A DNA stretch of 64,000 nucleotides. Origin: Anaerolinea thermolimosa (GTDB lineage: Bacteria > Chloroflexota > Anaerolineae > Anaerolineales > Anaerolineaceae). The notes beneath the pieces are model-generated. The model was not told the DNA's origin and did no database searches. It saw only the letters and a program-made list of their open reading frames with translations. The stretch lies in NCBI RefSeq assembly GCF_001050195.2, contig NZ_DF967965.1:1338023-1402022 (forward strand), in the 5' to 3' direction. The translations under genes and the position numbers were made by a program. Positions 58,301 to 64,000 of the stretch are shown in pieces (the first letter of the stretch is position 1; every line of letters starts with the position of its first letter).

Positions 58301-59059
58301 GCTGACTACCTGACCGGTCAGATCATAAAGCGCACCGTTCATAAATTCAATCGAAGCTGTAACCTCATCGGGAATGAGAAAGGCACTTAAAATAGAACAA
58401 CGCCGGTCATCGATGCCAAACGAGCTGACACAGTCGTTATATCCGCTTCTCCCAATCCAGTTCGGGAAGCTGAGGCTGGCCATCTCCTGGCGGTGAATAA
58501 GCAGAGGGGTACCATCCTCAAGCTGCAGATAAGCATCAAGGCGATACTTGCGGCTATATGCATTTACCGAGAGCTCCGGTAGGGCGTCCAGGTTCGTATG
58601 GTTATCCACCTTAACTTCTGCATGCCCCTGCCCACCTGATAGCAGGCTGAGTTTGATGTTCGGGGCATATTTCGCATCGGGAATAAAATATTCCCGACAC
58701 GCTCGATCGCAAACGTCGGCCTGCCCCATCACTCCTTGCCAACACTGCAAGGTTGGCGCCCCGGGAGCACCAACAATTTCTCCAATCACATCCATCAGAA
58801 ACGAGAACCGGCTCCCCCAGCTGGCATCACAGCTGGTTAATTTATAGTAGGTATCGTACCACCGATGGTAGACCTCTTTCGCTACAGAATCTCCCATTTC
58901 TGAATGGAGAAAGTAGACATCTACCACACAGTTTCCCACACATGCCGAATGCGTTACCCTCGCCTGAGATCCAGCCCCGGCATCTATCTGATGGGTCATG
59001 AAAAAGAAAGTAACACCCACCCCCAGAAAAAGAAGAAGATATACTATCTTCTTACCCAC
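55283..59059 (-). CDS. Large secreted protein with three PPC domains and C-terminal Ig/CarboxypepD-like domain
   Basis: 1258 residues from GTG 59059 (GGAGGGGG site upstream). Signal peptide or anchor (about 5-22). An unrecognised N-terminal part with several Cys (about 30-400), a beta-rich part (about 410-530), then three bacterial pre-peptidase (PPC) repeats starting about residues 546, 665 and 785 with EENN, DPDEPNNTRAQATNW and DPSEPNDERSQATFW. After a beta-domain (about 900-1010) comes a Pro/Ser/Thr linker (about 1013-1055) and, at the end, a repeat HIYGRVIDHEGRGVPGLYI of the carboxypeptidase-regulatory type. No protease domain is seen, so it may bind glycans or surfaces. Function unknown. 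Confidence 0.85.
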   Translation of the reverse strand: MGKKIVYLLLFLGVGVTFFFMTHQIDAGAGSQARVTHSACVGNCVVDVYFLHSEMGDSVAKEVYHRWYDTYYKLTSCDASWGSRFSFLMDVIGEIVGAPGAPTLQCWQGVMGQADVCDRACREYFIPDAKYAPNIKLSLLSGGQGHAEVKVDNHTNLDALPELSVNAYSRKYRLDAYLQLEDGTPLLIHRQEMASLSFPNWIGRSGYNDCVSSFGIDDRRCSILSAFLIPDEVTASIEFMNGALYDLTGQVVSLNDAEGSFSQDGYVRLLGDGDSLTIRQGDFAGLAWIKTHNTSKDTHTQEVVAWDARQGAVTITNHECNTLFSTCWITGDRTEVDTYVFALQGPAEKMLSGTYRVEVVAEIEHDKNVNDNRVTYAYDASASPGGQSTGGNGGEESGEAIRVGDLPVIDLPGAGIYDEVIPEASPGSMFRVFVPTGVKNLTFRVLLLTGQHLNSFVRYGEIPVPDYPTINEDYDCWMQSDSFFADVCPYGNPMTGEYYVGVIGAPGNAFRLEIQWALRTATPVLTVGASPSPQSTPLPSLEVTQFSEVEENNRRQTANSWDARSPFTGRLTRQDVDFIQVSFSQSGSYVFALTPLGAELKPVLRLYHAPEGSLLYTARAQDKGDRVVMRVSALAGEQYYLSANAMDLSATLPPQAYQIELIEFIPDPDEPNNTRAQATNWDLAAEYTGYISRTWFDQDFLRIRFTRSAIYTISAIDEGQTQKLSLVLLSPDGTVMVSTNARAKGEQVNLTFDASAGEEFFLKVSSSGSAFDALNRYRLMVTEEIPDPSEPNDERSQATFWEVSQGPVQGYLWDGIRGNADYYRLVAPRTKDHGSVTFIVSNLPSGVRVRISLLNASGYNLQSAVSSGNTEVVQLSSLLEDNNGYYLRIASIDGKKSTRPYTLSAVYTPVETTPETRTVRFLARVWLRTGLVPLPMEGVEVFYQVGIRPAVLLGTTNRLGGISRQVDVPVGQEVVFWAAKHNYVFIPRQTTWVVPESARSHHVVFYGSEAPVVQSSPVVMPTSTTTSTPVPASEKPTPFSSPTAVPVSTPTPSFPARTPPATAYGRIEGHLWRLFPDSEPAGVGGGKLSLSINGVPQSSAGSMIDGAYTIDLPSLQAGDVLRLSASGAEDRFEPEYYEWKAETGVTRWTYDFYSYWGTITPPDRDDQNHIYGRVIDHEGRGVPGLYILVQMGNSDALQRIGPTDFNGYYEGFVRLPVRMMVTVWVEQEGFVPSRSLFFHAYYPEDRMINFSAAPGEGK

Positions 59060-59207
59060 GGTGCCCCCTCCCCTGCTTATTACAACAAATGGCCCTTCTA
59101 CCTCATTTAACGGGCAGCCCTTAACTAAAATTCCCGGGCCAGCCCCGGTTTCTTAATGTACAGCACCCCAAACCACTCCTTTCTCCCGGGTATCTTTTCC
59201 ATTTTCC

Positions 59208-60302
59208 CTACCAATCCAGCCATTCATCCTGCCCTTCTGCATGGCTGATGTTCCTCAGGTTCTGGCCATCGGCCCCCAGGACATATATCTCTGTGCCGAC
59301 GCGGGTTACTTCGGGGCCAGTGCCATAAAAAGCAAGCTGTGTACCATCCGGCGAAACCCGCAGAGAATGATCGATGAACAATGTGCCCATAAGATGCGAG
59401 ATCTGCCTTCGCCCACTTCCATCGCGGTTAACCACCCAGATTTCCACCTGCCCTGTTTCATTGGAAAGGAAGTAAATTTTGCTTCCATCCGGAGACCAGG
59501 CAGGCTCGTGCCCGCCCGGGGCAATCTCGCGTAAACCACTTCCATCCGGATGAATGACATAAATCCCCGTGCCCTGACCCTTTCCCGGGTTAAAAGTGAA
59601 TGCGATCTCTTCACCATCTGGAGACCACTGCTGCCATTGCACATATCCCCCATCTGCCCTCGCCAAAGAGCTTTTATCTGTTAACTGGTGCTGGTTCGTA
59701 CCATCGGCATTCATGACATATAGATTCCGCGAGCCATCCTGGTCTGAAATAAAGGAGATCTGCCTGCCATCGGGCGACCAGTCAGGGAATATTTCCCTTG
59801 CGGGGCTTGTTGTCAGGCGGCGGATGCCGCTCCCATCAGCGAACATGAGAAAGATATCTTCATGACCTTCCTCTGTAAACCTTACATAGGCAACCTGGCA
59901 CCGTTCTGGCGACCATGCCGGCATGGTGTCAGTTCGAGCAAGCTCATCCGAAAGGCGAACCCGATTTCCGCCATCTGCATTCATGCGGTAAATGCCATAA
60001 CGAACAGAGTCGTGGTCTCCCGGGTCATAGGAAAAAACGATACTCCCCAGGTTATCAGGGCAATGCTCTACCAGTGCAGGTTCATCTCGTTCAGGGGTAA
60101 GCGACGGTTCGGATAAAGGTAAAGAGACCACAGCTTCTGGTGTGGGGATTGGCTCTGGTGTGGTCAGATCTCTGGCAGGTTGCGCAGGGGATGTTACCAG
60201 AGCGGATGGGGTGATAACGGAAGGAGAAAAAAGCCCGCACGCCAGCGTGGTAACTACCAGCCAACCTGCCAGAACCGAAAATAGAAGCCGCAGCCTGCGC
60301 AT
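59208..60302 (-). CDS. TolB-like beta-propeller (PD40) lipoprotein
   Basis: 364 residues from ATG 60302, which follows GGAGGGGATCC; the start at 60368 has no such site. N-terminal signal with a possible lipobox (TLAC, about residue 23). Then a Pro/Thr/Ser spacer and five or six PD40/WD40-like blades (IYRMNADGGNRVRLS, PDWSPDGRQISFISDQDGS, LYVMNADGTNQHQLT, PAWSPDGSKIYFLSNE, IWVVNRDGSGRRQIS). Propellers of this kind usually bind proteins or ligands at the surface. Neighbours on the same strand are the large PPC protein and the YhfC-like protein. Confidence 0.88.
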   Translation of the reverse strand: MRRLRLLFSVLAGWLVVTTLACGLFSPSVITPSALVTSPAQPARDLTTPEPIPTPEAVVSLPLSEPSLTPERDEPALVEHCPDNLGSIVFSYDPGDHDSVRYGIYRMNADGGNRVRLSDELARTDTMPAWSPERCQVAYVRFTEEGHEDIFLMFADGSGIRRLTTSPAREIFPDWSPDGRQISFISDQDGSRNLYVMNADGTNQHQLTDKSSLARADGGYVQWQQWSPDGEEIAFTFNPGKGQGTGIYVIHPDGSGLREIAPGGHEPAWSPDGSKIYFLSNETGQVEIWVVNRDGSGRRQISHLMGTLFIDHSLRVSPDGTQLAFYGTGPEVTRVGTEIYVLGADGQNLRNISHAEGQDEWLDW

Positions 60303-60536
60303 GGATCCCCTCCAGTTTTCTGCGGATTTCGATGTATTCAGTATAAAAAGCAAATCGACGTTTTTCAATCAAAGAGTGTAATATTTTCGTTGCAATTTTC
60401 AGGTGTTTTTACTCCACTCCCGCACTACAGAGTTAGATAAAAAAGCTCCTGTGACCCCACTGCCAGATTTCCCCTCGTCGCCAAAAGAACGGCTTCTCAA
60501 GCGGTGCGAGTTTTCTCCATACCGTAAGGGGGTGGT

Positions 60537-61763
60537 TCAAACCTGCCCGGCGGCAGGAGCAGATGGATAATGCCGGGCAATCCAGAGCGTGCCCCACAAC
60601 CCGACAATACCGAAAAGGGCAATTACAACCTCGATCGTCCAGATTCTGGCAGCAGTGCCTATACCCCAGAAGGCAGTAAACCCAGCCGGGGTATCCAGCA
60701 GAGTCTTATAAAGAATGGCCAGCCAGCCCCATCGGGCTTCACGCCGGGCAATGGCAAAGAAGATCAGCGCACAGGAAAAAATATGAGCCAGGATAACTGA
60801 CAGGCGCTCAACCACCGGAGCCAACCCCATGACCAGGGTGGCCTGCCCGGCAAGGCTTCCCAGGGTCGGAACGGGTAACACTTCAGGAGAAAGAAGGCCA
60901 ACCAGGGCACTGCCCAACCCGGAAAGGCCAAGGGTGAGCGCTTCAATAACCCCAAAACCCATACCAAAGGTCAATGCCTGTACCCAACTGGCCCTGCCCC
61001 AGTGGCCTTTGCTTAAAATGAGCCATGATAAACCCGCCTCGAAGATACCCGTCAGTGCCCCAATATAAAGATACGCTGCCAGGTTGCCGGGTGAAAAGGG
61101 CTTTTCACTGTTAACCCCCAACGTCCTAAAGACCAGCGGATTCAGAGGGATACTTACAGTAAATTTGGCTGCTACAGTGAGCACCCAGAACATTGCACCC
61201 AGCAGAAGATAGCGCCAGTTTAGGAGCTGTCGCCACCTGGCGTAAAAGACAAAAGCCAACCCAACCAGGATCATCCCCAGCCCGGGCAAGAGAATGACCG
61301 GCCCCAGCCGGAGGGCATGCCAGCTCAGATTGTAGGTGACCGCCGTTTGCTCAGTATAAACCAATCCCAGAGTATAAGTGCCGGTTTGCCCGGTGGGTAG
61401 AACGTATTCGGTGCTCATAGAAAAATCCCCCGGCCCGATTGTCCCTGAGTTCCACACCACCTGGCCGTCGGGACGCCGTAATTCAAATCGCACCGAGCCG
61501 CTGACGACATTACCACTCACTTTTATGGTGAGAGGTACTCCTTCGATTATCAGGCCCTCGTCTACCGGGATATGAAAGGGAAATTGTTCACCGGCACGGG
61601 TCTCTTGAATCTGTCCGCCCTCCACCGAAGCCCAGCGCTCGACCAAAGGTACGCCTGAGCGTTGCACGGCGCAACCGGCCAGGAAAATAAGCAAGAACCC
61701 GAACAGCAGACAACTGAATGTGCTCCGCATCCTTTTCACATGCCATCGAAACAGGTTGTTCAT
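60537..61763 (-). CDS. YhfC-type intramembrane protease homologue with N-terminal lipoprotein domain
   Basis: 408 residues from ATG 61763 (GGAAAGG upstream). Signal peptide with lipobox LAGC (about residue 30), then a beta-sandwich-like domain (about 50-150: GSVRFELRRPDGQVVWNSG, LPTGQTGTYTLGLVY), then seven or eight membrane helices with the YhfC signatures FGMGFGVIEAL, ERLSVILAHIFSCALIFFA and YKTLLDTPAG. The YhfC family is placed with glutamic-type intramembrane proteases, and the Glu residues in GVIEAL and in VVERLS and the His in LAHIF are present. The lipid-anchored outer domain fused ahead of the protease part is unusual. Confidence 0.8.
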   Translation of the reverse strand: MNNLFRWHVKRMRSTFSCLLFGFLLIFLAGCAVQRSGVPLVERWASVEGGQIQETRAGEQFPFHIPVDEGLIIEGVPLTIKVSGNVVSGSVRFELRRPDGQVVWNSGTIGPGDFSMSTEYVLPTGQTGTYTLGLVYTEQTAVTYNLSWHALRLGPVILLPGLGMILVGLAFVFYARWRQLLNWRYLLLGAMFWVLTVAAKFTVSIPLNPLVFRTLGVNSEKPFSPGNLAAYLYIGALTGIFEAGLSWLILSKGHWGRASWVQALTFGMGFGVIEALTLGLSGLGSALVGLLSPEVLPVPTLGSLAGQATLVMGLAPVVERLSVILAHIFSCALIFFAIARREARWGWLAILYKTLLDTPAGFTAFWGIGTAARIWTIEVVIALFGIVGLWGTLWIARHYPSAPAAGQV

Positions 61764-62025
61764 AGTTTTCCTTTCCAGGGTTAAGGCCCGCAAATTCACC
61801 GGGACGCATCAAACGCGGCACTTCAGCCTTCTCCCGGTAGTGAATGGATATTCAAAACAGTCAGGCAGAGTACTGTTTTTCCCCGCGATCCGCCCGAAAA
61901 ATGAAACCTTCAAGAGCCCTGGTTCATTTTCAAAAAAAATCTACTCTCTTTCTATTTGCATTTAGCCTCTGGCCACTTATTCTCTTCACTCCGGAATGCA
62001 CCTGCAGGGTTATTCCAATCACCTT

Positions 62026-62883
62026 TCATTTCGGTTGATCCTTAATATGTTTGAGCAGGAGGATCGTCATTCCTACCCCTACCAGCGCCATTGCCGGGAA
62101 AACGATCAACTCTATCGGGCTCACTGGTACACCTACCCGTGCCATATTGAGTGCCATCAGACCCACAGCGGTACCCAAAGTCAGAAATTTCACCAATCCC
62201 ACCGATGCCAGCAGGTAGCCCCAGGCACTTTGTCGCAAAAGCAGAACTCCCGAAAGCCCACAGAGGGGTACAATGACCCCCAAGTCCAACGCCTGGATGA
62301 ACATGCTGGTGGTATTCTCAAGAGCAGGGACGGCTCCCGGTGTAAAAGTGGCGGCGACCCGCCCCAGCCACGCCAGCGAGAGGAAAGCCGCGGTAAAGAA
62401 GAGCAGTCCGGCAATCCAGCGGCGCGGTAATTTCTCTGAAAAATGCATCGGCAGTCTCTTCAGGTCAAAAGACATCATGCTCAGGATGAAGGCAAACAGG
62501 CTCAGGCTAAAGAGCGCAACATACACCAGGAAGAGCTGATTATAGGCCGTGCCAAAGCACATGGAGGCATAGGTATAGAGGATGAAACCCAGTGTACCTG
62601 TCAGGAGAAGCTTGCCGCGCAGAGAATTCTTTTGAGCCAGCCAGAATGAAACTGCCAGCAGGGGCAGGCCCAGGAAGAGAGTCACCGCATCGTTCGCCTG
62701 CATCTGTGCAGCAGAACTGAGCGTATCCCAGAAGTACAACCCTCGGGCGTTAATCATGACTTCCTCGCCGCGGAAGGTGGTCAACGGATAGGAAGTGCCT
62801 TTTGCGGGCCACAATCCGGCCAGTGCGGCGATGAGCGCCAGGAGAAAGATGGAGGGTATCAGCCAGAAGAGCGCTCTGTTCAT
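62026..62883 (-). CDS. Polytopic membrane protein of unknown function
   Basis: 285 residues with seven or eight hydrophobic segments. After the first helix is a soluble loop (YPLTTFRGEEVMINARGLYF). No family was recognised. The ATG at 62883 overlaps the stop of the flavodoxin gene (62880-62883), so the two are translated together and probably act together, for example in a redox-linked membrane process (inference only). Confidence 0.75.
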   Translation of the reverse strand: MNRALFWLIPSIFLLALIAALAGLWPAKGTSYPLTTFRGEEVMINARGLYFWDTLSSAAQMQANDAVTLFLGLPLLAVSFWLAQKNSLRGKLLLTGTLGFILYTYASMCFGTAYNQLFLVYVALFSLSLFAFILSMMSFDLKRLPMHFSEKLPRRWIAGLLFFTAAFLSLAWLGRVAATFTPGAVPALENTTSMFIQALDLGVIVPLCGLSGVLLLRQSAWGYLLASVGLVKFLTLGTAVGLMALNMARVGVPVSPIELIVFPAMALVGVGMTILLLKHIKDQPK

Positions 62884-63386
62884 AACACGTTAACTCCACT
62901 AAACACACTGCCGGCCCAGTCACGAATTTGCCCCCAATCGCGTTGATCTGACTCGACGGCCTTAACCATCCTGGCAATGAATCGGTCGAAGAAAGAAAGG
63001 CGCGAGAAGTCCATTAATCCGGCAAAGAAGGCCTCAGAGGCATCAGGCAAAAGCGCCCGGACGCTCGCTGTGTAACCGGCACGGGCAGTGCGACTGGCTT
63101 CATCTTCGCCGATGTTAAGCATATGCACGGTAAACAGTGCTATCGGCATGCCCTGCAGGGCACTCTGGTTGGTTCTGACAAAGGTGAGAGCTTCGGGAAG
63201 CCAGCTACCCATGCGGACAGCGCTTCCCAGCACCACAGCCTGATAACCCGCAAGAACGGGTCTTTCTTTTAAAGACTTCATCTCCACGCTAAAACCACGT
63301 GCAGAGAGGACCCCGCCAACCTCAGTGGCAATCTCAGCGGTAGAGCCGGCTCGGGTGGCATAAGCCACCAGAATTTTTAAAGACAT
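62880..63386 (-). CDS. Flavodoxin-domain protein (HemG/FldA-like)
   Basis: 168 residues from ATG 63386 with GGAAGGG upstream. Starts with ILVAYATRAGSTAEIA, the FMN phosphate-binding loop of flavodoxin-5/HemG-type proteins, then VVLGSAVRMGSWLPEAL and PIALFTVHML for the isoalloxazine sites. HemG members oxidise protoporphyrinogen; others act as general electron carriers. No haem genes are nearby, so the role is open. Confidence 0.87.
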   Translation of the reverse strand: MSLKILVAYATRAGSTAEIATEVGGVLSARGFSVEMKSLKERPVLAGYQAVVLGSAVRMGSWLPEALTFVRTNQSALQGMPIALFTVHMLNIGEDEASRTARAGYTASVRALLPDASEAFFAGLMDFSRLSFFDRFIARMVKAVESDQRDWGQIRDWAGSVFSGVNVL

Positions 63387-63667
63387 AGCAGTTCCCTTCC
63401 CCAATCAGAATTTGGTGACATCGTTGTAAGACCTTTCATTATTAAGCACAAATGATATGGCACGTCAATCACAATACGCTTGCCATTTCCACATGTATAG
63501 AAGTATTGCAAATGAGTTGAGTTGCCTGGTGAGGGCAAACCTCCTGTAAGACGCTGTTGAAAATGGCAGACAGGATACTATGATCGAACAGATTCGTATC
63601 AATTGTAAGGTAAAAAGGGATAATCTGCAGATGATCTCTTACTCCAAACAGATGAGCTCTCGAAACT

Positions 63668-63870
63668 TTACGGGAGCGACACTGTCCTGCACAGGTGGTC
63701 GGCCAGGGCCAGGTATTTCTCGTGAATCCCCTCTCCGGTCTCTTCGTGTTCCAGGTGTTCAAAGCGCTCTCTCAAACGGGGTTGGTCGGATTCGGGAATA
63801 ACTCTCTCGGCCAGTGGAAAAAGGATGTTATTTTCTTTGTAAATAACGTGAGTTCGGGTTAGGCGGGCAA
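63668..63870 (-). pseudogene. Hemerythrin-like domain protein, 5'-truncated
   Basis: Reverse-strand frame with THVIYKENNILFPLAERVIP and RFEHLEHEETGEGIHEKYLALA, the final two helices of a hemerythrin/HHE domain (His and Glu ligands of a di-iron site). The earlier helices, which carry the first ligand histidines, are missing; the upstream sequence belongs to a transposase. Probably broken by IS insertion. A GTG at 63937 keeps the frame open but lies inside the transposase end. Confidence 0.65.
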
Positions 63871-64000
63871 GGGCAGGCAATTGTCCAAGCCCAAAGAAGG
63901 TTTTGACGGTCGGCGGCAGTAAGCGATCAAGCCGCACAGGACATTAACAAAGAAGTTGGTGATACTGCGATGGCGCGAATGCTCGATTTGGGAGATATTC
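63860..64000 (-). mobile_element. Transposase C-terminal end (partial, runs off right edge)
   Basis: Reverse-strand frame open to the window edge, ending at TAA 63862-63860: [20 protein letters not shown] followed by [17 protein letters not shown]. This looks like the C-terminus of an IS transposase (HSRHRS...GLIAYC...KPSL); family not fixed. It overlaps in another frame the start of the hemerythrin remnant, marking the IS boundary near 63850-63880. Confidence 0.6.

Overview
The window reads as part of a chromosome from an anaerobic, plant-polysaccharide-degrading member of the Chloroflexota, most likely class Anaerolineae. This is inferred from gene content only: Opp-type sugar transporters with Tat/lipoprotein binding proteins, GH51/GH3/GH116 enzymes, paired SAM-hydrolase (DUF62) genes beside an ECF-type ATPase, LuxR-type ATPase (LAL) regulators, a YhfC-type membrane protein and PPC-repeat secreted proteins. 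No rRNA, tRNA or CRISPR array was seen, and species cannot be fixed from this view.

Layout. 1-5.4 kb (minus strand): an ECF-type ATPase running off the left edge, two overlapping DUF62 genes, an MFS exporter, carbamate kinase and a 5'-truncated DUF1116 gene that stops at a decayed transposase. 6.3-9.4 kb (minus): a polytopic GT87-like protein, 6-phosphogluconolactonase and a LacI regulator. 9.7-21.1 kb (plus): a strong promoter, a five-gene Opp-type ABC operon, two GH51 arabinofuranosidases, a GH2 remnant and an acetyl-esterase gene with an in-frame amber codon. 21.2-25.2 kb: a GH3 glycosidase gene broken by a perfect 635-bp tandem duplication, divergent from a LacI regulator, with a 34-bp palindrome between them. 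25.4-31.5 kb (plus): a second five-gene Opp-type operon ending in a clear terminator. 31.6-35.5 kb: a SorC-type regulator remnant, an OmpR/histidine-kinase pair, two SHOCT proteins and a convergent tyrosine recombinase with an SOS-box-like palindrome at its start. 35.8-38.3 kb: a GH116 enzyme. 38.5-47.6 kb (plus): a YesN-like regulator, a YesM/LytS-like kinase and a coupled binding lipoprotein, followed by a YtfQ/YtfR/YtfT/YjfF-like pentose or furanose ABC importer. 47.8-55.3 kb (plus): a DUF5666 protein with a His/Asp-rich tail, a LAL regulator and an ABC-2 exporter. 55.3-63.4 kb (minus): a 1258-residue PPC-repeat secreted protein, a TolB-like lipoprotein, a YhfC-type membrane lipoprotein, a polytopic protein and a flavodoxin. 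At the right edge a transposase end has truncated a hemerythrin-like gene.

How it works together. The central 10-47 kb is a hemicellulose or arabinoxylan-type utilisation island. Oligosaccharides would enter through the two Opp-type importers, be trimmed by GH51, GH3 and GH116 enzymes and an esterase, and released furanoses or pentoses would enter through the YtfQ-like importer under a binding-protein/kinase/YesN sensing circuit. Two LacI regulators probably control the first and second blocks. Several genes here are visibly decaying (GH2, esterase, GH3, SorC regulator, DUF1116, hemerythrin), so part of the island is eroding or being rearranged.
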